DNA from: Phyllobacterium phragmitis
Lineage (GTDB): Bacteria; Pseudomonadota; Alphaproteobacteria; Rhizobiales; Rhizobiaceae
Length of the DNA stretch: 64,000 bases
Reading direction: 5' to 3'
Assembly: GCF_002980495.1 (NCBI RefSeq)
Contig: NZ_PVBR01000007.1
Location: 1 to 64,000, forward strand
Numbering within the stretch: the first letter of the stretch is position 1; each line of letters starts with the position of its first letter. The translations under genes were made by a program, and so were the position numbers. The notes below the pieces were generated by a model. That model ran no database searches and had not been told where the DNA came from. It saw only the letters and a program-made list of their open reading frames with translations. Below are positions 7,495-17,098 of the stretch, piece by piece.

Positions 7495-9807
7495 TTGCTG
7501 ATATCTATTACTGCGCTTCTGTTTGCAGCCATTGCAATCGCCCTCGGTGTCGGCGGTGCATGGCTCGCTGCGCTTGGCGGAAGCTGGTATTATATCATCG
7601 CGGCTCTCGGCTTTCTTCTGACTGCGATATTCCTCTTCAAGCGGCGCCCCGCCGCACTATGGATCTATGCCCTCGTCATCCTCGGCTCGCTTGGCTGGGC
7701 GGTTTATGAAATCGGCTTCGACTGGTGGCAGTTGGGGACGCGTGGCGGCGTCATCGTGCTTCTCGGCCTGTGGCTTCTGGCCCCGTGGATATCGAGGAGG
7801 ACGGGCGGCGCCTTGCCCCTTGCCGTCGCCGTGCTGGCCTCGCTGGCCGTTGCCGGATATTCCATGCTCCAGGACCCGCACGATATCGCCGGTTCACTCC
7901 CGACGGAACAGGTGACCGCAAACCCGGATCTGGGAGGCAATATGCCGCCCGGCGACTGGCGCCAATATGGCCGCACGCCATATGGCCAGCGCTATTCGCC
8001 GCTTGATCAGATCACGCCGGAGAATGTCGGCAGCCTGCGGGTGGCATGGACCTACCAGACCGGCGATATCAAGCAGCCGGAGGATATCGGCGAAACCACC
8101 TACCAGGTTACACCTCTCAAGGTGCACGACACGCTCTATCTCTGTACGCCGCACAATTGGGCGATCGCCGTCGATGCGACGACCGGCAAGGAGAAATGGA
8201 AATACGATCCGAATGTCGGCTTCAACCCGGACCGCCAGCACCAGACCTGCCGTGGCGTTTCCTATTACGCCGATCCGGCGGCGCCTCCCGGCCAGGCCTG
8301 CGCCGAGCGCGTCTATCTGCCGACTTCCGATGCGCGGCTGATCGCGCTCGATGCGGCGAACGGCCAGATCTGCTCATCCTTCGCCGACAATGGCACGCTG
8401 CATCTCGAACAGGGGATGCCGTACAATCCGGCGGGCTACTATTACTCGACCTCGCCGCCGGTGGTGGCAGAGGGCAAGATCATCGTTGGCGGAGCCGTCA
8501 ACGACAATTATTCCATTCATCAGCAATCCGGGGTCATCCGCGCTTTCGACATCCATACAGGCGCGCTGATCTGGAACTGGGATTCGGGCAATCCGGACGA
8601 GACGACGCCGCTTCCGGATGGCCAGAAATACACCGTCAACTCGCCCAACAGCTGGTCGGTCTCGAGCGTGGATGAAAATCTCGGGCTGATCTATGTGCCG
8701 CTCGGCAACAGGGTGCCCGACCAGCTTGGCATGGGCCGTAGCGAGCATGTCGAGAAATATTCCTCCTCCATCGTGGCGCTAGATCTCAATACCGGACAGG
8801 TGCGCTGGGTTCACCAGACGGTGCATCATGACCTCTGGGACATGGATGTTCCAGCGCAGCCGGTTCTCGTTGACATCACCAAGGAGGACGGCGCCGTTGT
8901 TCCAGCGCTGGTCGGCCCGACCAAGCAGGGCGACATCTATGTGCTCGACCGGCGAACCGGCGAACCGATTATCCCGGTCGAGGAGGTGCCGGCTCCCAGC
9001 GGAGCGATACCGGAGGATTTCACCTCTCCGACGCAGCCCACCTCCGGCCTGACCTTCTCGCCGCCGCCACTGACCGAAAAGGACATGTGGGGCGTTACCA
9101 TGTTCGACCAGCTGATATGCCGGATCGAATTCCACAAGCTGAAATATGAAGGCCGCTATACGCCGCCCTCGCTGCAGGGAACGATCGTCTATCCCGGCAA
9201 TTTCGGCACCTTCAACTGGGGCAGCGTTGCGGTCGATCCGGTGCGGCAGGTGATGTTCGCCATGCCGACCTATCTTGCCTTTACCTCCAAGCTGGTGCCG
9301 CGCGCCGAGGTTCCGCCTCCCGGCGAAGGCACGAAAGGAAGCGAACAGGGGCTGAACCGCAATGAAGGCGCGCCCTATGCCGTGCTCCTCAATCCCTTCC
9401 TGTCGCCGCTCGGCATTCCCTGCCAGGCGCCGCCGTGGGGCTACGTCGCCGGGGCGAATCTGCGGACGGGCAAGATCGTCTACAAGCACAAGAACGGCAC
9501 TATCCGGGATATATCCCCGATACCGTTGCCGTTCGAGGTCGGCGTGCCCGGCATCGGCGGTCCGATGATCACGGCAGGCGGCGTCGCCTTCCTGGGGGCT
9601 GCAGTGGACGATTACTTCCGCGCCTATGATCTGACGACCGGCAAACAGCTATGGGAAGCACGCCTGCCGGCAGGCGGACAGGCCACGCCAATGAGCTATA
9701 CAACGGAAGACGGTCGCCAATTCGTCCTCATCGTGGCAGGCGGCCATGGCTCCGTCGGCACCAAGCCGGGTGACTATGTCATCGCGTATACGTTGCCGGA
9801 CAGCTGA
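7495..9807 (+). CDS. gcd: Membrane-bound PQQ-dependent glucose (aldose) dehydrogenase
   Basis: The 770-residue quinoprotein has about five N-terminal membrane spans (residues 1-125) and then a periplasmic eight-bladed propeller starting at NMPPGDWRQYGRTPYGQRYS. It matches the usual length of Gcd (about 780-800). It oxidises glucose, and often xylose or arabinose, to the lactone outside the membrane and passes electrons to ubiquinone. The tryptophan-docking repeats VDATTGKEKWKYDPN and ALDLNTGQVRWVHQT and the end GHGSVGTKPGDYVIAYTLP are typical. The start is TTG with AGGAGG 6 bases before it. No PQQ synthesis genes are in the window, so the cofactor must come from elsewhere. Confidence 0.94.
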   Translation: MLISITALLFAAIAIALGVGGAWLAALGGSWYYIIAALGFLLTAIFLFKRRPAALWIYALVILGSLGWAVYEIGFDWWQLGTRGGVIVLLGLWLLAPWISRRTGGALPLAVAVLASLAVAGYSMLQDPHDIAGSLPTEQVTANPDLGGNMPPGDWRQYGRTPYGQRYSPLDQITPENVGSLRVAWTYQTGDIKQPEDIGETTYQVTPLKVHDTLYLCTPHNWAIAVDATTGKEKWKYDPNVGFNPDRQHQTCRGVSYYADPAAPPGQACAERVYLPTSDARLIALDAANGQICSSFADNGTLHLEQGMPYNPAGYYYSTSPPVVAEGKIIVGGAVNDNYSIHQQSGVIRAFDIHTGALIWNWDSGNPDETTPLPDGQKYTVNSPNSWSVSSVDENLGLIYVPLGNRVPDQLGMGRSEHVEKYSSSIVALDLNTGQVRWVHQTVHHDLWDMDVPAQPVLVDITKEDGAVVPALVGPTKQGDIYVLDRRTGEPIIPVEEVPAPSGAIPEDFTSPTQPTSGLTFSPPPLTEKDMWGVTMFDQLICRIEFHKLKYEGRYTPPSLQGTIVYPGNFGTFNWGSVAVDPVRQVMFAMPTYLAFTSKLVPRAEVPPPGEGTKGSEQGLNRNEGAPYAVLLNPFLSPLGIPCQAPPWGYVAGANLRTGKIVYKHKNGTIRDISPIPLPFEVGVPGIGGPMITAGGVAFLGAAVDDYFRAYDLTTGKQLWEARLPAGGQATPMSYTTEDGRQFVLIVAGGHGSVGTKPGDYVIAYTLPDS

Positions 9808-9812
9808 CAAGC

Positions 9813-9844
9813 CATGCCCTCGGAGGAAATCTTCCGGGGGCATG
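9813..9844. terminator. Hairpin between convergent gcd and the FAH-family gene
   Basis: Arms CATGCCCTCGGA (9813-9824) and TCCGGGGGCATG (9833-9844) pair with one mismatch around an 8-base loop just after the gcd stop. The following bases are T-rich but not a clean U tract. It could serve both convergent genes. Confidence 0.55.
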
Positions 9845-9891
9845 TGATTTATGCTTATGAAGCCTCGACGGCCACTGTTCTCAAGTCCGGT

Positions 9892-11052
9892 TTATAGCAG
9901 CCCACGCCTAGCAAGATTGCGCATCAGGGCGGCAGCGCCGAAAGTCCAGGGCGGGCATTGCGTCGAAAGCCGGACCGTATTGGTCAGACTGCCGAGCTTA
10001 GGATTGGAGATGGTGACGACATCGCCCATCTTGTGCGTAAAGCCTTCTCCCGGGGTGTCGCGGTCCTCGACCGGCGCGAACAGCGTTCCCATGAAAAGCA
10101 GGAATCCATCGGGGTATTGATGATGGGCGCCGACGGTCTGGGAAACGAGATCGAGTGGATCGCGGCTGATCTCCTTCATGGTGCTGTGCCCCTTGAGCAC
10201 GAAACCGTCCTCACCTTCGATCAGCAGATCGAGATCGGCGTTGCGCACATCATCGATGGAATAGGTCTCGTCGAACAGCCGGATGAAAGGACCGATGGCA
10301 GCGGAGGCGTTGTTGTCCTTCGCCTTGCCGAGGAGCAGGGCGGAACGGCCCTCGACATCGCGCAGATTGACGTCGTTGCCGAGCGTCGCGCCCTTCACAT
10401 GGCCTGTGCTGTCGACCGCCAGCACGATTTCCGGTTCGGGGTTGTTCCAGCTTGAGATCGGGTGCAGGCCGACCGACGCACCCCAGCCGACGGAAGAGAG
10501 AATTTGCGCCTTGGAGAAAACCTCGGCATCCGGCCCGATACCGACTTCGAGATATTGCGACCAGACATTTTCCTCGATCAGCGCGGCCTTGACCCTGGCC
10601 GCTTCCGGAGACCCGGCTTTCAGATTGCGCAAGCTGTTGCCGATGATCGCCGTTACCCGCTCGCGGATCTTCAGCGCCAGCGCCGGATTTCCGGCGGCCT
10701 TTTCCTCGATCACACGCTCGATCATCGAACGGGCGAAGGTGACGCCGCAGGCCTTGACCGCCTGCAGGTCGCAGGGCGCCAGGAAATGGACCTGAGTCAG
10801 GTCGCCCGCAGCCTCGACCGATTGCTCGGCGAGCTCTTGAAGCGGCAGGAGACGTTCGCCTTTCCGCGCACGGGCGAATGCTGCCGGGTCATCCCGCTCA
10901 AGGAGATCGCGCATGGTCGGCGCCGCTTTTGAGGTGATGTCGAAAAGCACGCCGTCGCGCAGCATGACGAGGGCCGGCCCCTCGACGTCCGGCCGCCAGA
11001 CGCGCCCGACAAAGGTTCCGCTCCTGAATGTTTCAAGCTCCTCGAATGCCAT
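9892..11052 (-). CDS. FAH-superfamily sugar-acid dehydratase (XylX-like)
   Basis: The 386-residue product has the fumarylacetoacetate hydrolase fold in its C-terminal two thirds. It closely resembles Caulobacter XylX, 2-keto-3-deoxy-D-xylonate dehydratase, in length and in segments such as LWSQYLEV-type ENVWSQYLEVGIGPDAE, NNPEPEIVLAVDS, LGNDVNLRDVEGRSALLL and KAKDNNASAAIGPFIRLFDE. XylX-type enzymes convert 2-keto-3-deoxy-pentonate to 2-ketoglutarate semialdehyde. Gcd next door can make pentonates outside the cell, and an aldehyde dehydrogenase of the ketoglutarate-semialdehyde kind lies at 26134-27567. Linking the three is inference. A different keto-acid substrate (arabinonate) is equally possible. 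Confidence 0.78.
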   Translation of the reverse strand: MAFEELETFRSGTFVGRVWRPDVEGPALVMLRDGVLFDITSKAAPTMRDLLERDDPAAFARARKGERLLPLQELAEQSVEAAGDLTQVHFLAPCDLQAVKACGVTFARSMIERVIEEKAAGNPALALKIRERVTAIIGNSLRNLKAGSPEAARVKAALIEENVWSQYLEVGIGPDAEVFSKAQILSSVGWGASVGLHPISSWNNPEPEIVLAVDSTGHVKGATLGNDVNLRDVEGRSALLLGKAKDNNASAAIGPFIRLFDETYSIDDVRNADLDLLIEGEDGFVLKGHSTMKEISRDPLDLVSQTVGAHHQYPDGFLLFMGTLFAPVEDRDTPGEGFTHKMGDVVTISNPKLGSLTNTVRLSTQCPPWTFGAAALMRNLARRGLL

Positions 11053-11082
11053 AGCCGATATCTCCTCCCGTAATCCTGGTGC

Positions 11083-13218
11083 TTAATTTCGGCCTGTCAT
11101 CGCAGAGGATGCCGGTTCATTCAATACCCGGCTGGAAGAAGCACTTTTGCTTGAGATGAATGTATCGATTTCGCTCGCCGGCATCGGCCTGCCGGTGAGA
11201 AAGCCCTGCACCTCACCGAATTGCTCGTGCCTCAGCCGGGTCAGTTGTTGCGCCGTTTCCACGCCTTCGGCCGTCGTAATTATGTTGAAGCCCGCGCCAA
11301 GGACCGCCACCGCCTGGATGATGGCGAGGTTCCTGGTGTCGACCTCTATGCCGGAGACGAAGCTGCGATCGATCTTGATCTTGTCGAAGGGAAAGGAGCT
11401 GAGATAGCTGAGCGAGGAATAGCCGGTGCCGAAATCGTCCATCGCTATGCGGACGCCAAGGTCGCGCAAGCCATAAAGCAGCTGGATGTTCTGCCGGCTG
11501 TTGGACAGGAAGATCGATTCGGTGATCTCCAGCTCCAGACGATGCGGCTCCAGGTCGGCCTCCTCAAGAGCCATGACCACGGTATCGAGCAATCCGGCCT
11601 GATCGAACTGCGCCGCTGAAAGATTGACCGAGATCTTGATCGATTTCGGCCAGCGCGCCGCAGTCATGCAAGCCTTGCGAAGCACCCACTGGCCGATACC
11701 GGAAATCAGCCCCGTTTCCTCCGCCACAGGGATGAATTCGGCGGGCGATACCATGCCGCGCTGCGGATGATGCCAGCGGATAAGCGCCTCGAAGCCCGAA
11801 ATGCTATCGTCGGCCAGCGTGAAGATCGGCTGGTAATAGAGTTCGAACTGGCCCTCGTTCAACGCCTGCCTCAGTTCGAGCGTCAGAAGATGGCGCTTTT
11901 CTGCTGCCAGCCGCATGGATTGCTCATAGAAGCGGAAGGTCGAGCGGCCATCGGCCTTTGCGGCGTGGAGCGCCAGATCGGCATTGCGCAAAAGCAGGTC
12001 GACCTCATCGCCATGTTTCGGCGCCAGCGCTATGCCGATGCTGCAGCAGACATATTCCTCATTGTGGTCCAGGCGGAAGGGCTCGGCGAAAGCGGCCATC
12101 AGCTTTTCGGCAAACAGGCTTATATCCCCGGTATCACCGCCCATGAATGCGAGGGCGAACTCATCGCCATCGATGCGTGCAATGAAATCATCAGGCGAGA
12201 CAAGCTTGCGCAGCCGCGATGCAACCTCGCGCAACAGCATATCTCCAGCCGGGTGCCCCATGCTGTCATTGACCTGCTTGAAATGATCGACATCGAGGTA
12301 GAGCAGAGCGAATGGCTCCGCTTCATGCTCGTTTTTCAAAAGCTTTCCAACATGGTCGGTGAAATAGGCGCGGTTGGGCAGGCCGGTGAGCGCGTCATGC
12401 ATGGCGACATGCTCGATCCGCGACAGGATTTCCCGCCTTTCCGTAACATCCTCCGCAAGCCCGATGAGATAGCGCGGGCGCGAACCGTCGCTGGCGGGAA
12501 TCCGGCGCTTGATGGTGCGCACGATGCGCACCTGACCATCGGGCCGCACCATGTTCTGTTCCAGGGACAGAACCTCGCTGCGGCGCATCGCCACCTTATC
12601 CTGCCGGCTGAGACGAATGACATCGCGGCGGGGATACAGGGCGCTGTCGGTTTTGCCCAGGACCTCCGCCGGCGTGCGGCCGCTGATCGAACCGGCCGCC
12701 TCGTTGAACAGCACGTAGCGCCCGTCACTCTCCATATCCTTGACGAAAACCCCCAAGGGGAGATTGCTCACCAGATTGTCGAGGAGCGACCGGGTGTGGT
12801 GCACCTGCTTGTAGGCCTGGTTGACCTCGGTGCGGTCCTGCACGATGGCCAAAACGGCATCGAGCCCCCTGAAGCGCACCTGCCGACCATAGGTCAGAAC
12901 CTCGATGATCTCGCCATCCGCCTTCAGATGCTGCCAGCGCTGGGGCCGGTCGAGATCGGTTCTCTCGCTTATCGCATCCAGCATGCGCTCGCGCTCAGCG
13001 GGAGGACGTATGTCGAGAACGGTCAGTTGCCGGAACTGTTCGCGATCATAGCCATAGAGTTCGACGGCGGCCTGATTGATGATGAGGAATTTCAGAGTTT
13101 GGGGATCATAGACCCACATGGGCGTCGGGTGGGTGGTAAAAAGGACGCGGAAATCCTCGTCGGTCTCCGCTGCTTCCGCCGGCCCGCCAACGATGCCTCG
13201 AGGCTCAGAATTCGCCAT
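11083..13218 (-). CDS. PAS-PAS-GGDEF-EAL cyclic-di-GMP turnover protein
   Basis: The 711-residue protein has two PAS domains (about 22-135 and 145-262), a GGDEF domain (about 265-435) and an EAL domain (about 445-700). The cyclase signature reads DGDEF at 350-354, a tolerated change at the first Gly, and no RxxD inhibitory site precedes it. The phosphodiesterase residues look complete: EAL at 477-479, ISVNLSAAQF, LELEITES and DDFGTGYSSL. No membrane span or signal peptide is seen, so it should sense an intracellular cue. It may degrade, make, or do both to c-di-GMP. It is transcribed alone, divergent from the thiamine operon. Confidence 0.93.
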   Translation of the reverse strand: MANSEPRGIVGGPAEAAETDEDFRVLFTTHPTPMWVYDPQTLKFLIINQAAVELYGYDREQFRQLTVLDIRPPAERERMLDAISERTDLDRPQRWQHLKADGEIIEVLTYGRQVRFRGLDAVLAIVQDRTEVNQAYKQVHHTRSLLDNLVSNLPLGVFVKDMESDGRYVLFNEAAGSISGRTPAEVLGKTDSALYPRRDVIRLSRQDKVAMRRSEVLSLEQNMVRPDGQVRIVRTIKRRIPASDGSRPRYLIGLAEDVTERREILSRIEHVAMHDALTGLPNRAYFTDHVGKLLKNEHEAEPFALLYLDVDHFKQVNDSMGHPAGDMLLREVASRLRKLVSPDDFIARIDGDEFALAFMGGDTGDISLFAEKLMAAFAEPFRLDHNEEYVCCSIGIALAPKHGDEVDLLLRNADLALHAAKADGRSTFRFYEQSMRLAAEKRHLLTLELRQALNEGQFELYYQPIFTLADDSISGFEALIRWHHPQRGMVSPAEFIPVAEETGLISGIGQWVLRKACMTAARWPKSIKISVNLSAAQFDQAGLLDTVVMALEEADLEPHRLELEITESIFLSNSRQNIQLLYGLRDLGVRIAMDDFGTGYSSLSYLSSFPFDKIKIDRSFVSGIEVDTRNLAIIQAVAVLGAGFNIITTAEGVETAQQLTRLRHEQFGEVQGFLTGRPMPASEIDTFISSKSASSSRVLNEPASSAMTGRN

Positions 13219-13514
13219 CAGATTGCGACCTCACATACATCCCCATTGTTGAAAACAACATCTACTGCCCCCTGCGATATGTGTCTGCGAAACCCCTGCC
13301 AAGCAAAGCATCAAATTCTAAATAAACAATGTTAAACTTTGATTTTGCTTATCTTTATGCATCGGTGGCATTTACTGGGCACGATGCAATCCTGAATTGC
13401 CGCAATGCCGGACCACACTCTTTTGGGCGGGTATCAGCGCATGGGTCGAGCGGCGGAAGCGCCTCCGGATAGCCTTGACGTTGGCCGATTTTGGGCCTAT
13501 CTCGACAGCAGCAA
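13219..13514. other. Gene-free gap between the GGDEF-EAL gene and the TPP riboswitch
   Basis: About 300 bases without a gene. The part near 13300-13360 is AT-rich and is the likely place for the two divergent promoters. No hexamer pair stands out. Short open frames here have no ribosome binding site or family resemblance. Confidence 0.6.
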
Positions 13515-13602
13515 AATTCGTTGGGGTGCCGAAAGGCTGAGAGGTGCTAACGCGCCAACCCATTGAACCTGATCCGGGATAATACCTGCGTAGGGAACGG
13601 AG
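13515..13602 (+). promoter_or_regulatory. TPP (thi-box) riboswitch
   Basis: The conserved TPP aptamer is directly visible: GGGGTGCC, then CTGAGAGG at 13538-13545, then CCATTGAACCTGATC and GGATAATACC-TGCGTAGGGAA up to about 13597. These are the pyrimidine-sensing and pyrophosphate-sensing helices of the thi-box class. It precedes a ten-gene thiamine operon, so binding of thiamine pyrophosphate should switch that operon off. Confidence 0.96.
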
Positions 13603-13620
13603 TTTGGCACGTCGCGGACC

Positions 13621-13639
13621 GGGGGTGATTCCCCTTTTT
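13621..13639 (+). terminator. Possible expression platform of the TPP riboswitch
   Basis: GGGG and CCCC close a short loop and are followed by five T, 20 bases after the aptamer and about 58 bases before thiD. The stem is short for a strong intrinsic terminator. It could act as a riboswitch-controlled terminator, or control may instead be by hiding the thiD ribosome binding site. Confidence 0.4.
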
Positions 13640-13696
13640 GGAAGCATATTCCATCCTGGTCGAGACGTTTCCAGTTCCGTTCGGAATGGAAACGTC

Positions 13697-14536
13697 ATGA
13701 CGAGAACACAGACCGCACGCTCCTTTTCCATATCGGCGATACCGATCTGCGTCACCATCGCCGGATCGGACAGCGGCGGCGGCGCCGGCATCCAGGCCGA
13801 CCTCAAGACCTTCTCCGCGCTCGGTGTCTATGGCGCGAGCATCATCACCGCGATCACCGCGCAGAACACGAAGGCGGTGACCGCCGTCCACGACATTCCG
13901 GCCGATATCGTCGCGGCGCAGATCGACGCCGTGTTCAACGATCTCGCCGTCGATGCCGTCAAGATCGGCATGCTCTCGATGCCGGAAACGATCGAGGCCG
14001 TGGCAGCCGGGCTTGCCGCCTTCGGCAAACCCATCGTGCTCGACCCTGTCATGGTGGCGAAATCCGGCGACAGGTTGCTCAGCCTGGATGCCGTATCCGC
14101 CTTGCGCGAAAAGCTTTTGCCCGGGGTGACGCTTCTGACGCCGAACCTGCCTGAAGCCGCCTCCCTGCTCGATAGCGATGTCGCGCGGACTGAAGCGCAA
14201 GCGGTGGAACAGGGCAAGGCGCTCCTGGCGCTGGGCGCCGGCGCGGTGCTGATGAAGGGCGGGCATGCAGATGGCGGGGAATGCGTCGATCTCCTGATCC
14301 GCGACGGCATGCCGCCGTTCAAGCTGACGGCGCCGCGCATCGCCACCCGCAACACGCATGGCACCGGCTGTACGCTTTCATCGGCCATTGCCGCCGGGCT
14401 GGCGAAAGGGCTGTCACTGGAGGAAGCCTTCGCCGCAGCCCATGCCTATCTACAGAGTGCGATCCTCGCCGCCGACCGTCTCAGCGTCGGATCGGGCAAT
14501 GGTCCCGTGCATCACTTTCACGCGATGTGGAGCTAG
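13697..14536 (+). CDS. thiD: Hydroxymethylpyrimidine (phosphate) kinase
   Basis: The 279-residue cytosolic kinase phosphorylates HMP and HMP-P to give HMP-PP, the pyrimidine half of thiamine. The N-terminal signature [19 protein letters not shown] and the ribokinase-type C-terminal motif [15 protein letters not shown] are present. The ATG at 13697 is chosen because the [14 protein letters not shown] core then lies near the N-terminus and a GGA sits upstream. It is the first gene after the TPP riboswitch. Length is close to the usual 266-280. Confidence 0.95.
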   Translation: MTRTQTARSFSISAIPICVTIAGSDSGGGAGIQADLKTFSALGVYGASIITAITAQNTKAVTAVHDIPADIVAAQIDAVFNDLAVDAVKIGMLSMPETIEAVAAGLAAFGKPIVLDPVMVAKSGDRLLSLDAVSALREKLLPGVTLLTPNLPEAASLLDSDVARTEAQAVEQGKALLALGAGAVLMKGGHADGGECVDLLIRDGMPPFKLTAPRIATRNTHGTGCTLSSAIAAGLAKGLSLEEAFAAAHAYLQSAILAADRLSVGSGNGPVHHFHAMWS

Positions 14537-14541
14537 AGCCG

Positions 14542-15552
14542 ATGCGCATCACCATCATCGGCGCGGGCGTCGCGGGGCTGACATGCGCTATCGCATTTTC
14601 CGAACGAGGCTTCGACGTCACCGTCGTCGCGCGGAGCGAGCGCATCGGCGCCGACAGCTGCTCCTGGTATGCGGGCGGCATGCTGGCGCCGTGGTGCGAG
14701 GGCGAGAGCGCCGAGGAGCCGGTGGTTAGGCTCGGGCAACAGGCCCTCGACTGGTGGGAGAGCCATGTCGATTGCGTCGAGCGGGAGGGCACGCTCGTCC
14801 TCTCGCACACGCGCGACGCATCCGAGCTCATGCGCTTTTCCCGCCGCAGCAGCGCCTATGAAACCGTCGATGCCGGCCGGATCGAAGCGCTCGAACCCGA
14901 TTTGGCCGGCCGCTTCCGGCAAGGTCTTTTCTTTCCCGGCGAAGGCCATCTCGATCCGCGCAAGGCGCTTGAGCAGCTTGCCGAAACGCTTCGCCGCCGC
15001 GGCGTACGCCTGCAACTCGGCACGGACATGGACAAGGCAGCTATCCAGAGCGACTTCACCGTCGATTGCCGTGGCCGTGCAGCAAAGGATGCGCTCACCG
15101 ATTTGCGCGGCGTCAAGGGCGAGATGATTATCATTCGCTCGAACGAGGTGAACCTTAGTCGCCCGGTCCGCCTCCTGCATCCGCGCATCCCGCTCTATGT
15201 CGTGCCGCGCGGCGATGGCGTCTACATGGTCGGCGCGACGATGATCGAGAGCGATGCCGGCCGCCGCATCTCCGTGCGCTCGGTGCTGGAACTGCTGGGC
15301 GCGGCCTTTGCGCTCGATCCGGCCTTCGGCGAGGCGGAAATCCTGGAAACGGGCGTCGATGCCCGCCCGGCCTTTCCCGACAATCTGCCGCGCATCCGCA
15401 GGCGCGGCCAAACCCTCTATGTCAACGGGCTCTACCGTCACGGCTTCCTGCTTGCGCCAGCGCTCGCCCGCATGGCGATCGAAGCCGTGATCGATCCCAC
15501 CAAAACACCGGAGTTGATGGATGAAAATTATCCTGAACGGCAATCCGCATGA
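14542..15552 (+). CDS. thiO: Glycine oxidase ThiO
   Basis: The 336-residue FAD enzyme oxidises glycine to iminoglycine (dehydroglycine), which supplies C2 and N of the thiazole ring. An N-terminal dinucleotide motif (MRITIIGAGVAGLTCAIAF, GxGxxG at 7-12) and the C-terminal segment LYVNGLYRHGFLLAPALARM identify a DAAO-family ThiO. It starts 5 bases after the thiD stop, and its 3' end overlaps thiS by 32 bases, indicating translational coupling. Confidence 0.94.
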   Translation: MRITIIGAGVAGLTCAIAFSERGFDVTVVARSERIGADSCSWYAGGMLAPWCEGESAEEPVVRLGQQALDWWESHVDCVEREGTLVLSHTRDASELMRFSRRSSAYETVDAGRIEALEPDLAGRFRQGLFFPGEGHLDPRKALEQLAETLRRRGVRLQLGTDMDKAAIQSDFTVDCRGRAAKDALTDLRGVKGEMIIIRSNEVNLSRPVRLLHPRIPLYVVPRGDGVYMVGATMIESDAGRRISVRSVLELLGAAFALDPAFGEAEILETGVDARPAFPDNLPRIRRRGQTLYVNGLYRHGFLLAPALARMAIEAVIDPTKTPELMDENYPERQSA

Positions 15553-15718
15553 AACCCATGCCGCCACGCTCGCCGCAATTCTCGCCGAACTCGATTTCGC
15601 CGACGCCGTGATCGCCACCGCCGTCAACGGCACATTCGTGAGCGCACCTGAGCGCGCCGAAACCCCGCTTCGGGACGGCGATCAGGTGGAAATTCTCGCG
15701 CCCATGCAGGGAGGCTGA
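15521..15718 (+). CDS. thiS: Sulfur carrier protein ThiS
   Basis: The 65-residue ubiquitin-like protein ends in the required Gly-Gly (APMQGG). ThiF adenylates this end, which is then converted to the thiocarboxylate that donates sulfur to ThiG. It starts inside the thiO coding region (32-base overlap), and thiG begins 1 base after its stop. Confidence 0.95.
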   Translation: MKIILNGNPHETHAATLAAILAELDFADAVIATAVNGTFVSAPERAETPLRDGDQVEILAPMQGG

Positions 15719-15719
15719 C

Positions 15720-16490
15720 ATGCTGGAATTCTACAGCACGCCGATATCGAGCAGATTGCTGCTCGGTACCGCGCAATACCCCTCGCCCGCCATTCTTGCC
15801 GATGCGGTGCGCGCCTCCGGGACGGCGATCGTCACGGTATCGCTGCGGCGCGAATCCGGGCGGGATCGGGCGGGCCAGGATTTCTGGGCGCTGATCAAGG
15901 CGCTTGGGCTTCGCGTCCTGCCCAATACCGCCGGCTGCCATTCGGTGCGCGAGGCCGTCACCACGGCGCATATGGCGCGCGAAGTGTTCGGCACGCCGTG
16001 GATCAAGCTGGAGGTGATCGGCGAGCAGGACACACTACAGCCCGACATGTTCGGGCTGGTGGAGGCCGCGCGCATCCTCTCGAATGATGGTTTTGAGGTG
16101 TTTCCCTATATGACGGAGGATTTGGTCGTCGCCGAGCGGCTGGTCGAGGCAGGATGCAAGGTGCTGATGCCGTGGGGTGCGCCGATCGGCTCGGGCCGTG
16201 GGCTCAACAATGCCTATGGGCTGAAGACGCTTCGGGCGCATTTTCCCGACATTCCGCTGGTGATCGATGCGGGTATCGGCCTGCCATCCCATGCGGCGGA
16301 GGCGATGGAACTCGGCTATGACGCGGTGCTGCTCAACACGGGCGTCGCCAAGGCGGGTGATCCGGTAATGATGGCGCAGGCCTTTGCCAAGGCGGTGGAG
16401 GCCGGGCGCCTCGCATACGAGGCCGATCCGATCGAGGCGCGCGACATGGCCGCGCCATCGACGCCCCTCATGGGAAAGGCGTTTGTCTGA
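15720..16490 (+). CDS. thiG: Thiazole synthase ThiG
   Basis: The 256-residue TIM-barrel enzyme condenses deoxyxylulose phosphate, dehydroglycine and ThiS-thiocarboxylate to thiazole phosphate. The catalytic lysine lies in the segment WIKLEVIGE. The phosphate-binding loops [12 protein letters not shown] and [19 protein letters not shown] are intact. Its stop overlaps the ATG of thiE by 1 base. Length is the family's usual. Confidence 0.96.
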   Translation: MLEFYSTPISSRLLLGTAQYPSPAILADAVRASGTAIVTVSLRRESGRDRAGQDFWALIKALGLRVLPNTAGCHSVREAVTTAHMAREVFGTPWIKLEVIGEQDTLQPDMFGLVEAARILSNDGFEVFPYMTEDLVVAERLVEAGCKVLMPWGAPIGSGRGLNNAYGLKTLRAHFPDIPLVIDAGIGLPSHAAEAMELGYDAVLLNTGVAKAGDPVMMAQAFAKAVEAGRLAYEADPIEARDMAAPSTPLMGKAFV

Positions 16491-17098
16491 TGGCGCTCGA
16501 TCCGTTCTACCCGATCTTCGATTCCGCCGACTGGCTGGAACGGCTTCTGCCGCTTGGCATCAAGCTGGTGCAGCTGCGCATCAAGGACAGTGACGAGCAG
16601 GCGTTGCGCGCGGAAATCCGCCGCGCCCGCGATCTCTGCGCGCGGTATCGATGCCAGCTGATCGTCAACGACTATTGGCGGCTCGCCATCGAGGAAGGCT
16701 GCGACTTCATCCATCTCGGCCAGGAGGATCTGGACGTGGCCGATCTCAAAGCCATCGCCGAGGCGGGGTTGAAGCTCGGCATCAGCAGCCATGACGAAGC
16801 GGAACTCGACCGCGCCTTGGCCGCCAACCCTGATTATATCGCGCTCGGGCCGATCTATCCGACCATCCTCAAGAAGATGAAATGGGAGCAGCAGGGGCTG
16901 GAGCGGCTCACCGCATGGAAGGCGCGGATCGGCGACATCCCGCTCGTCGCGATCGGCGGAATGAGCGTCGAGCGTGCGCCCGGCGCGTTTGCTGCCGGCG
17001 CCGATATCGTTTCCGTGGTGACCGACATCACGCTCAACGCCGATCCGGAAGCCCGGGTGACGGAATGGATCGCGGCGACGCGAGGTCATATGCGATGA
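16490..17098 (+). CDS. thiE: Thiamine-phosphate synthase ThiE
   Basis: The 202-residue barrel enzyme joins HMP-PP to thiazole phosphate to make thiamine phosphate. The family stretches VQLRIKDSD, LIVNDYWRLA, FIHLGQEDL, YIALGPIYPT and the end VAIGGMSVERAPGAFAAGAD are visible. Thr residues common in the PTTTK-type loop are replaced here by PTILKKMKW, a variant seen in some Alphaproteobacteria. The stop overlaps the thiF ATG by 4 bases. Confidence 0.93.
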   Translation: MALDPFYPIFDSADWLERLLPLGIKLVQLRIKDSDEQALRAEIRRARDLCARYRCQLIVNDYWRLAIEEGCDFIHLGQEDLDVADLKAIAEAGLKLGISSHDEAELDRALAANPDYIALGPIYPTILKKMKWEQQGLERLTAWKARIGDIPLVAIGGMSVERAPGAFAAGADIVSVVTDITLNADPEARVTEWIAATRGHMR

